DNA of 64,000 bases from Gracilimonas halophila (GTDB lineage: Bacteria > Bacteroidota > Rhodothermia > Balneolales > Balneolaceae): contig NZ_JBHULI010000002.1 of NCBI RefSeq assembly GCF_042684365.1, positions 124,001 to 188,000 on the forward strand, given 5' to 3'. The position numbers were made by a program, and so were the translations under genes. The notes beneath the pieces were generated by a model. That model saw nothing but the letters and a program-made list of their open reading frames with translations, was not told the DNA's origin and searched no databases. This document shows positions 8,443-17,312 of this stretch, in pieces (position 1 is the stretch's first letter; each line of letters starts with the position of its first letter).

Positions 8443-8487
8443 TCATACTAATCTGAACACAGACTAACTTTTTTTACCACCTGATTT

Positions 8488-10956
8488 ATGGCCAGAGAAA
8501 AAATTATACCTATTACCATTGAAGACGAAATGCAGTCGTCTTACATCGATTATTCGATGTCCGTTATTGTTTCGAGGGCACTTCCAGATGTAAGAGATGG
8601 ACTAAAACCCGTTCACCGTAGAATATTATACGGAATGAATGATCTCGGAATGCTGCATAATCGAAATTATAAGAAAAGTGCCCGTATAGTCGGTGAGGTT
8701 TTGGGTAAGTATCACCCTCATGGTGATTCTGCCGTTTATGACTCTATCGTGCGAATGGTGCAGGATTTTTCCCTTCGCTATCCCTTAGTGGATGGTCAGG
8801 GTAACTTCGGATCCATTGATGGTGATAGTGCAGCCGCCATGCGTTATACGGAAGTTCGCATGGACCGTCTTTCAGAAGAAATGCTCGCTGATATCAACAA
8901 AGAAACGGTTGATTACCAGTTTAACTTCGATGATACCCTTGAAGAACCTACCGTTCTTCCAAGTATGCTTCCAAATCTTCTGTTAAATGGTTCATCGGGA
9001 ATTGCTGTAGGTATGGCCACTAATATGGCTCCCCATAACATGTCGGAGGTTATTGATGGGGTTACAGCTTATATAGAGGATCCGGATATAGAGATCAAGC
9101 AGCTGATGAAACATATCACGGCTCCTGATTTTCCAACAGCCGGTATCATTTATGGTTATGAAGGTGTTAAAGAAGCTTATGAAACGGGTCGTGGAAAAGT
9201 AACTCTTCGCGCACGTGCAAACACTGAGGAGCTTCGTGGAAACAGAGAGCAGATCGTAATAACGGAAATTCCTTATCAGGTAAATAAAAGCACCCTTATC
9301 CAGAAGATCGCTGACCTTGTCAATGACGAGAAGATTACTGAAATTTCTGAAGTTAGAGATGAGTCTGACCGGGAAGGTATTCGTGTAGTTATCATTCTTA
9401 AGCGTTCTGCAAATGCCGGTGTTGTACTTAACCAGCTTTATAAGTACACCCAAATGCAGACCACTTTTGGGATCATAAATCTTGCGCTGGTTAAAGGGCG
9501 TCCTAAGGTTATGAACCTGAAAGAGTTGATCTATCATTTTGTGGAACACCGGGTTGATATCATCATTCGGCGTACAATGTATGATCTTGATCAGGCTGAA
9601 GCACGAGCTCATATTCTTGAAGGACTTAAAATTGCCCTTGATAACCTGGATGAGGTTATCAAGACAATTCGTGCATCCGATAACTCTCAAGAGGCAAATA
9701 TTGAACTTCGGAAGAAGTTTGCTCTTACTGATATTCAGGCTAAAGCAATCCTGGACATGCGCCTGCATAAGCTTACAGGCCTTGAGCGTGAAAAAATTGA
9801 TGGGGAGTATCGCGAGATCATCGACAAGATCGCCGAATATCGCGAGATCCTTTCAAACAGGGACCGCCAGACTTCTATTATTACAGAAGAGCTTGCTGAT
9901 CTAAAGAAAAGATATGGAGATGAGCGACGCACTCAGGTAGTTCATTCTGCTGAGGACTTCAATATTGAAGACATGATAGCCAATGAAGATGTGGTTGTAA
10001 CCATTTCGAATAAAGGCTTCATCAAACGAATGCCGGTCAGCGGTTATCGCAGACAACGTCGCGGCGGTAAAGGGATGAAGGGAACTACTACTCGTGATGA
10101 GGAATATGTAGAACATTTATTTGTAGCCACTACTCATAACTACATTCTATTCTTTACAGAAAAAGGAATGTGTTACTGGCTTAAGGTTTATGAAATTCCG
10201 GAAGGTGGTAGATTGGCAAGAGGTCGCGCGATTGTTAATTTGATCGAGCTTGATAAAGATGATGCCATCAAGGCTTTCGTCCCGGTTAAAACACTTGAGG
10301 ATGAAGACTATATCAATAACCACTCTATCATAATGGCCACAAAAGGCGGTTTAGTTAAGAAAACAACTTTAGAGGCCTATAGTCGCCCAAGACGAGATGG
10401 TATTATTGCTATCAATATCAAAGAAGGTGATAGCTTATTGGCCGCTGAGTTAACTGATGGAGACAGCAATATCATTCTTGCCAATAAAAATGGACGAGCA
10501 ATTCGATTCCATGAAGGCGGTGTTCGCGATATGGGACGTAACACCTCCGGAGTCAAAGGAATGACGCTCGGTAAAAAAGATGAGATCGTAGACATGGTAG
10601 TGATCAAGAACACTCATGAAGCTACCGTACTCGCCATGTCTGAAAACGGATATGGTAAACGCTCGCTTGTGGATGATTACAGAGAACAATCAAGGGGGGG
10701 TAAGGGTGTGATTACACTTAAGATAACTCCTAAGACTGGTGATCTTATCGCGCTCAAAGAAGTTACCGATCAAGATGACCTTATGATCATTACCGAACAA
10801 GGGAAAGTGATCCGAATGAGCTGTGGTGGAATTCGAACAATGGGTAGAAATACACAGGGCGTTCGAATTATGAGACTCGACTCAGATGGAGCGATTGCTG
10901 CAGTAACCCGGGTGGTTAATGAAGAAGAGGGTGACGACGATGAGGATGGCGATTAA
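8488..10956 (+). CDS. gyrA: DNA gyrase subunit A
   Basis: DNA-cleaving subunit of gyrase, 822 residues. The N-terminal part has the winged-helix/breakage-reunion region with YHPHGDSAVYDS (the quinolone-determining region with the wild-type Ser and Asp found in E. coli) and the catalytic tyrosine in AAMRYTE. The C-terminal beta-pinwheel carries the GyrA box QRRGGKG (near residue 525) that marks gyrase as opposed to topoisomerase IV. The tail is acidic (EEGDDDEDGD). The gene ends 25 bp before a strong bidirectional terminator. Confidence 0.98.
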   Translation: MAREKIIPITIEDEMQSSYIDYSMSVIVSRALPDVRDGLKPVHRRILYGMNDLGMLHNRNYKKSARIVGEVLGKYHPHGDSAVYDSIVRMVQDFSLRYPLVDGQGNFGSIDGDSAAAMRYTEVRMDRLSEEMLADINKETVDYQFNFDDTLEEPTVLPSMLPNLLLNGSSGIAVGMATNMAPHNMSEVIDGVTAYIEDPDIEIKQLMKHITAPDFPTAGIIYGYEGVKEAYETGRGKVTLRARANTEELRGNREQIVITEIPYQVNKSTLIQKIADLVNDEKITEISEVRDESDREGIRVVIILKRSANAGVVLNQLYKYTQMQTTFGIINLALVKGRPKVMNLKELIYHFVEHRVDIIIRRTMYDLDQAEARAHILEGLKIALDNLDEVIKTIRASDNSQEANIELRKKFALTDIQAKAILDMRLHKLTGLEREKIDGEYREIIDKIAEYREILSNRDRQTSIITEELADLKKRYGDERRTQVVHSAEDFNIEDMIANEDVVVTISNKGFIKRMPVSGYRRQRRGGKGMKGTTTRDEEYVEHLFVATTHNYILFFTEKGMCYWLKVYEIPEGGRLARGRAIVNLIELDKDDAIKAFVPVKTLEDEDYINNHSIIMATKGGLVKKTTLEAYSRPRRDGIIAINIKEGDSLLAAELTDGDSNIILANKNGRAIRFHEGGVRDMGRNTSGVKGMTLGKKDEIVDMVVIKNTHEATVLAMSENGYGKRSLVDDYREQSRGGKGVITLKITPKTGDLIALKEVTDQDDLMIITEQGKVIRMSCGGIRTMGRNTQGVRIMRLDSDGAIAAVTRVVNEEEGDDDEDGD

Positions 10957-10981
10957 GCTTTTCTTCTCTCACAACTATTGA

Positions 10982-11018
10982 TAAAAAAAGGGCTTCATTT
11001 CTGAAGCCCTTTTTTATT
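10982..11018. terminator. Bidirectional terminator between gyrA and the WYL regulator
   Basis: GGGCTTCA (10990-10997) and TGAAGCCC (11002-11009) form a stem with a 4-base loop, flanked by A7 on the left and T6 on the right, so it works as an intrinsic terminator in both directions for the convergent gyrA and WYL-regulator genes. Confidence 0.92.
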
Positions 11019-11039
11019 TTGTGAACAAATTTAAAGTTC

Positions 11040-11978
11040 TCAGTCTTCTAACATTTGAAGGAGCAAAGCCTTTCTTTTTTCTACTAACTCTTTAGGTTCT
11101 TGAACATTCACCTTATTCCCGAATTGAAGTAGCCATTCATTTATAAAGGCCAAATTATCAAATTTAAACTCCACCTTAATTTTTTCAGAATTTACATCCG
11201 ATTTCTTAATAATTTTAGCCGGTAAATTTGCCTCCAGGCGCGCCATCTCGCTTTTTTCGACTACTAGTATGATCGAATGAGAACTCTCGTCAGAGCGGAA
11301 AATAAGGCCCTCTACGTCCAATTCCTTCTTAAGCTCGTAACTTTCCTCTAAAATGAGAACCTCATTTACATTTTCGAGTATAAAATTCCTGATTTCCCCC
11401 CTGAGATGAGATTTACCAATTACATTCCAATGATCCTGATAAAAAACTAAAATGTATGGATCGATTTTCCGAACACCGGTCTCCCCTAACTTTGTTGTGT
11501 ACTCAAACTGCATTCTTTTTTGCTGAGCAATTGCACTATTTATCAAATACCAACTTCCCCCTTTTTTCTTTTTACCTCCAAACTTTAGAAATGGATCAAC
11601 AATAGTACGACCCTCAAGAGAATTCATAAATTTCTTTAGATCATCAGGTAGCACATTTTTAATTTTTACCTCAACTCCTTTGGCGTCCTCCACCAAACCC
11701 TGATCAACCTGAGACTTTACAAAATTCAGCCCGACCATGATGGTTGCAAGCTCTTTGGGAGTAAACATTAGTGGCGGGATCTTATAACCTTCGATCAAAC
11801 CATAGCCTGAAAACCTATCCCAGGTAACCGGCACATTGATTTCCTGTAGAGCATTGAAATCCCTGAAAATTGTTCTTCTGCTTACATCAAACCGTTCAGC
11901 AAGCTCGTCAACTGTCAGCCTTTTTCCTGGCTGTTGCAGCAAAAGCATCAGCTTTAACCTTCTTTCTGAGCTATTCAT
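11040..11978 (-). CDS. YafY-family HTH/WYL-domain transcriptional regulator
   Basis: A 312-residue regulator. The N-terminal HTH_11 domain (ERRLKLMLLL...TVDELAERFDVSRRTIFRDFNAL, residues about 4-45) binds DNA. The central WYL domain (about 140-215, PYILVFYQDHWNVIG) and the C-terminal WCX region follow. WYL domains sense ligands, often nucleotide or nucleic-acid species, and occur in regulators of DNA damage and defence; no defence genes adjoin here. It starts 1 bp after the rsmG stop (11980) on the same strand, so it probably belongs to the mnmG-rsmG transcript. Confidence 0.85.
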   Translation of the reverse strand: MNSSERRLKLMLLLQQPGKRLTVDELAERFDVSRRTIFRDFNALQEINVPVTWDRFSGYGLIEGYKIPPLMFTPKELATIMVGLNFVKSQVDQGLVEDAKGVEVKIKNVLPDDLKKFMNSLEGRTIVDPFLKFGGKKKKGGSWYLINSAIAQQKRMQFEYTTKLGETGVRKIDPYILVFYQDHWNVIGKSHLRGEIRNFILENVNEVLILEESYELKKELDVEGLIFRSDESSHSIILVVEKSEMARLEANLPAKIIKKSDVNSEKIKVEFKFDNLAFINEWLLQFGNKVNVQEPKELVEKRKALLLQMLED

Positions 11979-11979
11979 A

Positions 11980-12624
11980 TTACCCCTTTCTTTTTATTTC
12001 AACCATCGCCTTCCCTTCGTAGAATGGGTTACCAAAACTTTCCTGAAGATCGAATACAGAGACTTCAAGGTCTGACGCTATCCCCTCAAGCTCGTGTTCT
12101 ACTTCTTCGCCCCCCTTTAGAAGAATAACCCCTGACCACGGCTTTCCCTCTATCATCTTCATTATCTCATTTACTTTAAAAGCATGCTTGGAGACAATTA
12201 TAGAATTGGGTTTAACCTCAAGGTCTTTTAAAGAACCCATATAAGAATCTATATTCTTCAATTTTAATTTGGTGGCCATATGCTTGCATGCCATTACTTT
12301 TTTTGAGACGATGTCATTTAAAACAAATTGTTTTTCCGGCCTCAAAATTGCCAAAGGAATCCCAGGAAGCCCTCCCCCGGTCCCTGCATCTATAACAAAA
12401 TCTGCTTCCTTAAATACATCAGACTCCGAAATTGATAAAGAATGCTCAATATGATTCAACACTGTTTCACGTGGAACATCCCGACTAACAAGGTTTATTT
12501 TGTCGTTCCACCAAAGCAGATGGTCTACATATTGACCTAATAATTCCTTGTTCTCAAGAAAAGATGTCCGCAGATATTTAACCTTGTCTGCAGGATACTT
12601 AGAATAAGATAGCACATGTTTCAC
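11980..12624 (-). CDS. rsmG: 16S rRNA (guanine(527)-N7)-methyltransferase RsmG
   Basis: A 214-residue SAM-dependent methyltransferase (formerly GidB) that modifies G527 of 16S rRNA; loss gives low-level streptomycin resistance in other bacteria. Motif I is DAGTGGGLPGIPLAI (about residue 75), with NDIVSKKV for the SAM ribose and LVSRDVPRE-type N-terminal region (NLVSRDVPRETVLNHIEHSL). It is 12 bp after mnmG, the usual gidA-gidB pairing that is often close to replication origins. Its start region contains the sequence TTTCACGTGGAA, but no function is assigned to it. Confidence 0.95.
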   Translation of the reverse strand: MKHVLSYSKYPADKVKYLRTSFLENKELLGQYVDHLLWWNDKINLVSRDVPRETVLNHIEHSLSISESDVFKEADFVIDAGTGGGLPGIPLAILRPEKQFVLNDIVSKKVMACKHMATKLKLKNIDSYMGSLKDLEVKPNSIIVSKHAFKVNEIMKMIEGKPWSGVILLKGGEEVEHELEGIASDLEVSVFDLQESFGNPFYEGKAMVEIKRKG

Positions 12625-12636
12625 GTGGAACAGTGG

Positions 12637-14520
12637 TTAGTTTTTAAGGTAAACCATAAGGACTGACAGGTCGCTGGCGGAAACCCCGCTAATTCTACTG
12701 GCCTGACCTATTGTTTCCGGGCGGATCTTGGAAAGCTTTTGAGTTCCTTCTGTAGATAAGCTTTTGATGTTGGAGTACTCTATTTGTTCTGGAATAAGCA
12801 TGTTTTCTTGCTTCTCCATCTCTTTTACCATTTCAAATTCTTTTTCAATATATCCGGCATACTTAGATTGTATTTCTACTTGTTCAAGAACCTTGTTGTC
12901 GACAGAAATTGACCGGACTTGTTCTTTGAGCTCTTTATCATAGTCCATCATTTCCTTAAGAGAAACCTCTGGTCTTAACAAGATCTTTATTGCCTTCATG
13001 GGCTGACTCATTGGGGAACTGTCTTTGCTCTCAAGCAATGGGTCAATATCTTCGGGTCGAACGGTATAATCTTTTATAAGATCATCCAGCCTATCAATTG
13101 CTTCTCTCTTTTGCTCAACTTTCTTAAGTCTTTGATCAGAAGCTAATCCTATTCGGTGGCCAATCTCTGTTAGCCGAAGGTCTGCATTGTCTTGCCTTAG
13201 TAATATCCTATGTTCAGCCCTGGAAGTAAACATTCGGTAAGGTTCTTCTGTGCCCTTGTTAATTAAGTCATCAACGAGAACTCCTATATATGCTTCAGAT
13301 CTTTGAAGGATCAGGGGTTCTTTTTCCTGAACTAAAAGAGCAGCGTTAATCCCAGCCATTAATCCCTGACAAGCAGCTTCTTCATAACCAGTAGTTCCAT
13401 TAATTTGCCCCGCAAAGAATAAACCATCAACGGTCTTTGTCTCAAGCGATCTCTTAATTTGATGGGGGGGAAAATAGTCATACTCTATGGCATAACCCGG
13501 CCGAATCATGATCACCTCTTCAAATCCGGGAATAGTTCTTAATGCTTTGTATTGAACATCTTCAGGAAGAGAGGTTGAAAATCCGTTCAGATACATCTCA
13601 TAAGTATTCCATCCCTCCGGCTCTAAAAATAGTTGATGGCTATCTTTATCTGCAAAGCGATTGATCTTATCCTCTATACTTGGGCAGTACCGAGGGCCTA
13701 TGGATTTAATTCTTCCATTAAACATAGGACTTCTGTCAAATCCGGTCTTAAGAACCTCATGAACTTCCTCATTTGTATATCCGATCCAACAAGAGAGCTG
13801 TTCATCTAATGATGGAAGGCTCTCAGTCATAAAAGAAAATCCGGAAGGATCTTCATCCCCAAACTGCTCCTCTAATTTAGAATAATCAACTGTTCTTCCA
13901 TCAATCCTGGGTGGAGTTCCTGTTTTTAAACGACCTACCTCAAAACCTAATTTTTCCAATGCCGCTGAAATTCCTATAGAAGCTCTTTCTCCCGAGCGCC
14001 CCCCTCCATGCTGTGCCTCTCCAATATGGATAAGCCCATTGCCGAAGGTTCCTGTAGTAAGAACTATGGATTTAGCATAAAACTTCTGGCCTGTCTGAGT
14101 AACAACACCTTTTATGGTGTAGTCTTCTGAGATAAGATCTACTACATTATCCTGTCGGAAATAAAGCTTATCTTTTTCTTCAAGCTTTTCCCTCATCTTC
14201 TGAGCATAAAGCATACGATCACTTTGACACCGTGGGCTCCACATTGCAGGTCCCTTACTTTTGTTTAACATCCTAAACTGCACTCCGGTCTCGTCACTGA
14301 CGATTCCTGATATACCTCCAAGGGCGTCAATCTCTCTAACTAACTGTCCCTTTGCTACACCGCCCATTGCCGGGTTGCACGACATTTTTGCAATAGCTTC
14401 CAGGTTCATTGTGATCAAAAGAGTTTTTGAACCCATTTGTGCTGCAGCACCGGCGGCTTCACTTCCTGCGTGTCCACCCCCAACTACGATCACATCATAT
14501 GTAGGATCTAAAGTTGACAT
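12637..14520 (-). CDS. mnmG: tRNA uridine-5-carboxymethylaminomethyl modification enzyme MnmG (GidA)
   Basis: FAD-dependent enzyme, 627 residues, that with MnmE makes the cmnm5U34 wobble modification. The dinucleotide-binding motif is VVGGGHAGSEAA at the N-terminus; the conserved MSCNPAMGGVAKG and GPRYCPSIEDK segments and the FAD-binding GLFFAGQINGTTGYEEAA follow; the C-terminal helical MnmE-binding domain ends RISGVSASDLSVLMVYLKN. Length matches the family. First gene of the mnmG-rsmG-WYL cluster; a near-consensus -7 element (TATCTTTA, 14572-14579 on the minus strand) lies about 50 bases upstream. Confidence 0.97.
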   Translation of the reverse strand: MSTLDPTYDVIVVGGGHAGSEAAGAAAQMGSKTLLITMNLEAIAKMSCNPAMGGVAKGQLVREIDALGGISGIVSDETGVQFRMLNKSKGPAMWSPRCQSDRMLYAQKMREKLEEKDKLYFRQDNVVDLISEDYTIKGVVTQTGQKFYAKSIVLTTGTFGNGLIHIGEAQHGGGRSGERASIGISAALEKLGFEVGRLKTGTPPRIDGRTVDYSKLEEQFGDEDPSGFSFMTESLPSLDEQLSCWIGYTNEEVHEVLKTGFDRSPMFNGRIKSIGPRYCPSIEDKINRFADKDSHQLFLEPEGWNTYEMYLNGFSTSLPEDVQYKALRTIPGFEEVIMIRPGYAIEYDYFPPHQIKRSLETKTVDGLFFAGQINGTTGYEEAACQGLMAGINAALLVQEKEPLILQRSEAYIGVLVDDLINKGTEEPYRMFTSRAEHRILLRQDNADLRLTEIGHRIGLASDQRLKKVEQKREAIDRLDDLIKDYTVRPEDIDPLLESKDSSPMSQPMKAIKILLRPEVSLKEMMDYDKELKEQVRSISVDNKVLEQVEIQSKYAGYIEKEFEMVKEMEKQENMLIPEQIEYSNIKSLSTEGTQKLSKIRPETIGQASRISGVSASDLSVLMVYLKN

Positions 14521-14674
14521 TACTCTCTGTTTTTTATTGATTTAATTAAGTTTAAAATCTTCCTGATATACTAAAGATAAGAAATTAGCACTCCCTGAAC
14601 TATAACTCGGATCCAAGGTCACTTTTATACAAACCATTTTACTTGGTTTGTAGCAGTAAGTAGTTTCTACAAAC

Positions 14675-14703
14675 AAAAAAAGCCCCCAACAATGTTGGAA
14701 GCT
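14675..14703 (-). terminator. Intrinsic terminator of tRNA-Asp
   Basis: On the minus strand AGCTTCCAAC and GTTGGGGGCT pair (10 bp with two G-U pairs, loop ATT), followed by a run of seven T. It lies 9 bases after the tRNA 3' end. Confidence 0.85.
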
Positions 14704-14711
14704 TTTTGTTG

Positions 14712-14785
14712 CGATCCGGAAGGGACTCGAACCCTCGACCTCCTGCGTGACAGGCAGGCGTTCTAACCAACTGAACTACCGGACC
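14712..14785 (-). tRNA. tRNA-Asp (anticodon GTC)
   Basis: The minus strand folds into a full cloverleaf of 74 nt: acceptor GGTCCGG/CCGGATC (one G-U pair), D arm GTTCAGTTGGTTAGAAC, anticodon arm CCTGC-CTGTCAC-GCAGG with anticodon GTC, T arm GAGGG-TTCGAGT-CCCTT and discriminator G73. The CCA end is not encoded (CAA follows). It has its own promoter and terminator and appears to be a single-gene transcript. Confidence 0.97.
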
Positions 14786-14800
14786 TTTTTAAGAGAGCAT

Positions 14801-14833
14801 CAAATATACGGACCATCGTATCCCGAAGTCAAG
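14801..14833 (-). promoter_or_regulatory. Promoter of tRNA-Asp
   Basis: On the minus strand CTTG (14830-14833), a 21-base gap and TATATTTG (14801-14808) match the TTTG/TANNTTTG promoter pattern. The tRNA begins 15 bases after the -7 element. Confidence 0.65.
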
Positions 14834-14855
14834 CCAATTCTAAAATCAATTTCAA

Positions 14856-14892
14856 AAAAATAGAGGATCACGAATTCAATCGTGATCCTCTA
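14856..14892 (-). terminator. Intrinsic terminator of the glutathione peroxidase gene
   Basis: TAGAGGATCACGA (14861-14873) and TCGTGATCCTCTA (14880-14892) form a perfect 13-bp stem with a 6-base loop, followed on the minus strand by seven T. It lies 21 bases after the stop of the upstream gene. Confidence 0.92.
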
Positions 14893-14913
14893 TAGGGATG
14901 GTGATGGAAAAAT

Positions 14914-15462
14914 TTATTTAGCTAATTCGTTCTGAATTGCTTTTGCTATCTCTTCGCTCTCTGGTTTTACGGCGCTACGAAATCGTCTTTCCAGTGCGCC
15001 ATCTTTCCCAATCAAGAATTTCTCAAAATTCCATTCGATATCACCCTCAAAGTCAGGGTTTGGCTGAGAGGTTAAATACTTAAAAAGCTCTGCCTGATCA
15101 TCTCCCTTAACAGATACCTTAGAGAACATAGGAAATTCAACTCCATACTCAAGCGTACAAAACTGTTTGATCTCTTCATTAGAACCCGGTTCTTGACCCT
15201 TGAAATTATTTGCGGGGAAGCCAAGGATCACCAATCCATCGTCTTTGTAGGTTTCATAAATATTTTGAAGGCCTTCATACTGAGGAGTATATCCACACTT
15301 TGAAGCAACATTCACAATCATTAAAACCTTACCTTTATATTGTTCAAGCGATACTTCATTTCCATCTATATCTTTCAAATTGAAATTATATACTGAAGTG
15401 TCCGTGTTATCGGTCATAAACAAGCCTGTTGAAAAAATTAGTATTGATAGTAAAAGTTTCAT
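14914..15462 (-). CDS. Glutathione peroxidase family thiol peroxidase, exported form
   Basis: A 182-residue peroxidase that reduces hydroperoxides. The peroxidatic site is NVASKCGYTPQYEGL, with cysteine in place of selenocysteine; the second conserved cysteine in QFCTLEYGVEFPMF is the likely resolving residue of thioredoxin-dependent members. The catalytic Trp-Asn lie in WNFEKFLIGKDG. The usual GFPCNQF motif reads GFPANNF. A hydrophobic N-terminus (MKLLLSILIFSTGLF) looks like a signal peptide, so the enzyme probably acts in the periplasm or at the membrane. Divergent from the beta-barrel gene that starts 62 bp away. Confidence 0.9.
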   Translation of the reverse strand: MKLLLSILIFSTGLFMTDNTDTSVYNFNLKDIDGNEVSLEQYKGKVLMIVNVASKCGYTPQYEGLQNIYETYKDDGLVILGFPANNFKGQEPGSNEEIKQFCTLEYGVEFPMFSKVSVKGDDQAELFKYLTSQPNPDFEGDIEWNFEKFLIGKDGALERRFRSAVKPESEEIAKAIQNELAK

Positions 15463-15524
15463 CGAATTATTTTTTTCTTGAGTCGTTAGTGTTTAAACTA
15501 TTTAGAACAATTAAATCATTCCGC

Positions 15525-16253
15525 ATGACAAAAAATATTCTAACCACAATATTTCTTCTTTTTTTTCTGATCATGCCTTTGGCCACATCTGCTCAAATGT
15601 TCTCTGTAGGAGAAGAGCGCAGCAGAAGCAGCAACCCATTTTCTTCCTATGTAAGAGGAGGGGTTAGTATAGTAGATTTCACTTATCAGGGAAATCCTGC
15701 TGCAGTGCCCGGTAACAACAGATTATCTTTTTCCGGTACCGTAGCACACTTTGGGTATGAATCCAATGGCTTGAATTTAGGATTGGGTTTTGGAAGTTCG
15801 TTTTCGGGATTGGACAACAGGCGTTTTTTCAATTTGGATCTAAATTTTACAAATCCCTTTTATCTGATACAGAAAGAAAATTTTGGTGCCGGTATTCCTA
15901 TAAAACTAAGAACAAAAGTAACATCCGTGCGAAGCGACCAGGTTCAGGAAGAGTTTTCACAAACAGATCTCAGTGCAGGAGCAGGATTGATCATGCGTGT
16001 AAATGTCCCTGAAAAGCTGGGTATCACCACACAAATTATTCCAAGTATTGGCTTTAGCTCATCAAGTGGTGGGTTTTTAGGGGGGAACATTTATTCACTT
16101 GCCGGCTCTGCACGTCTAAATTTCTACAATCTTATCTTTGGGAAAAATATTAGTTTAGGATATGATTATATCTTAGACTCCTATGATATTGACGGAGAAC
16201 AGTATGATTACGATGTAAGCGGACATTTAATTACCCTTGGAGTATCACTTTGA
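15525..16253 (+). CDS. Predicted outer-membrane beta-barrel protein
   Basis: A 242-residue protein not recognised as a named family. From the ATG at 15525 it begins with a typical signal peptide (MTKNILTTIFLLFFLIMPLATSAQ). The rest alternates polar and hydrophobic residues in short strands rich in Gly, Ser, Asn and Phe, with turns such as FYNLIFGKNISLGYD, and ends in a strand (DVSGHLITLGVSL), all consistent with a small outer-membrane barrel of 8-10 strands. An in-frame upstream ATG at 15429 would overlap the divergent peroxidase and lacks a signal peptide, so it was not chosen. The next gene starts in the last codon. Confidence 0.65.
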   Translation: MTKNILTTIFLLFFLIMPLATSAQMFSVGEERSRSSNPFSSYVRGGVSIVDFTYQGNPAAVPGNNRLSFSGTVAHFGYESNGLNLGLGFGSSFSGLDNRRFFNLDLNFTNPFYLIQKENFGAGIPIKLRTKVTSVRSDQVQEEFSQTDLSAGAGLIMRVNVPEKLGITTQIIPSIGFSSSSGGFLGGNIYSLAGSARLNFYNLIFGKNISLGYDYILDSYDIDGEQYDYDVSGHLITLGVSL

Positions 16254-16549
16254 AACCGGATAAATTTCTTCTCGAACTCGAACAAATATTAGAACAGGCC
16301 GGCTACACCCTTAGAAAAGAACGCGGCTCTTTTAGGGGAGACGAATGTATTATTGAGGGACAGAAATTAGTTGTGGTAAATAAAAACAAACCTATAGAAT
16401 CACAACTTGGAACTATGGGAAGGGTTTTGGGAGAAATAGACCTTACCGGAGTCTATATAAAGCCTGCTGTCAGAAAAAAGCTGGAAGATCTTTGGGATCA
16501 GCTTCAAGTGATTCCTGAAGATACCGCTGAGGATTTTGAATTAGAATGA
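16250..16549 (+). CDS. Conserved-looking small protein of unknown function
   Basis: A 99-residue soluble protein (MKPDKFLLELEQILEQAGYTLRKERGSFRGDECIIEGQ...). I do not recognise the family. It appears helical at the N-terminus, then has a mixed region with LVVVNKNKPIESQLG, where the charged and polar pattern suggests a small alpha/beta fold, and ends acidic (EDTAEDFELE). It starts with TTG overlapping the preceding stop (TTGA) and its own stop overlaps the next start (ATGA), so the three genes are translationally coupled. A link to the downstream metallo-hydrolase is the best functional clue. Confidence 0.65.
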   Translation: MKPDKFLLELEQILEQAGYTLRKERGSFRGDECIIEGQKLVVVNKNKPIESQLGTMGRVLGEIDLTGVYIKPAVRKKLEDLWDQLQVIPEDTAEDFELE

Positions 16550-17304
16550 AAATAACTTTTTTAGGAACAGGAACTTCGATGGGAGTACCCGTTGCCGGAG
16601 GATTTCGCAGAGAAGAGCTCGCGCATGATCCCCGCAACGAACGTACTCGTTGTTCAGTTTGGATCCAATCTAATGGTACTTCTATTCTGGTTGATGCAGG
16701 CCCTGAATTCCGAATACAAAGTATTAAGGCTAAAATTCAACATATAGACCATCTGCTTATAACCCATGAACATATGGATCATGTGGCCGGGCTTGATGAT
16801 CTTCGCGTATATTCCTATCTCAATAAAGCCCCAATACCGGTTCATACCTCCAAAAAATGCATCGAAGAGATAAAAACCCGGTTTAACTATATGTTCGGAG
16901 AAGATAAGTACCCTGGATCAACCTCACTTGACCTTATAGAGGCAAATGCACCTTTTAAACTTGGGGAGAATAATATTACTCCGCTCCCTATTAAACATGG
17001 TAGTCTGGAGATTCTGGGGTTCAGAATAAATGACTTTTCGTATCTGACCGACGTCAAGCACATCCCCCAGAAAACAAAAGAGCTTATCCGGGGTTCTAAA
17101 GTTATTGCGATGGGAGCATTGCGATGGGAGCCTGAACATCCTACACATCAAACTATTCCTGAAGCTGTTGAAATAATAGAAGAGCTTGAGATACCAAAGG
17201 CGTTCTTAATACACATGAATAGCTATGTGGATCATGAACCTACAAACCAACGACTTCCTGACCACATAAAATTGGCCTACGATCAATTGACCCTTAGTCT
17301 TTGA
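16546..17304 (+). CDS. Metallo-beta-lactamase-fold hydrolase, PhnP/RNase Z-like
   Basis: A 252-residue MBL-fold enzyme. It opens with MKITFLGTGTSMGVP, has the metal-binding motif HEHMDHVAGLDDLR (residues about 75-88), the later metal ligands H (PIKHGS), D (YLTDVKH) and a C-terminal HMNSYVDHE. This pattern matches the PhnP-like phosphodiesterase group; cyclic phosphate or nucleotide diesters are plausible substrates. It overlaps the preceding 99-residue gene by 4 bp and converges on the manC-type gene 8 bp away. Confidence 0.85.
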   Translation: MKITFLGTGTSMGVPVAGGFRREELAHDPRNERTRCSVWIQSNGTSILVDAGPEFRIQSIKAKIQHIDHLLITHEHMDHVAGLDDLRVYSYLNKAPIPVHTSKKCIEEIKTRFNYMFGEDKYPGSTSLDLIEANAPFKLGENNITPLPIKHGSLEILGFRINDFSYLTDVKHIPQKTKELIRGSKVIAMGALRWEPEHPTHQTIPEAVEIIEELEIPKAFLIHMNSYVDHEPTNQRLPDHIKLAYDQLTLSL

Positions 17305-17312
17305 CTATGCTT

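Noticed and set aside
8792..10689. Open frames within gyrA on both strands
   Set aside because: They are antisense or alternate frames of a clearly coding gene, without protein-family similarity.
15429..15524. Longer start for the outer-membrane protein at 15429
   Set aside because: It would overlap the divergent peroxidase gene and bury the signal peptide; ATG 15525 gives a normal signal sequence.
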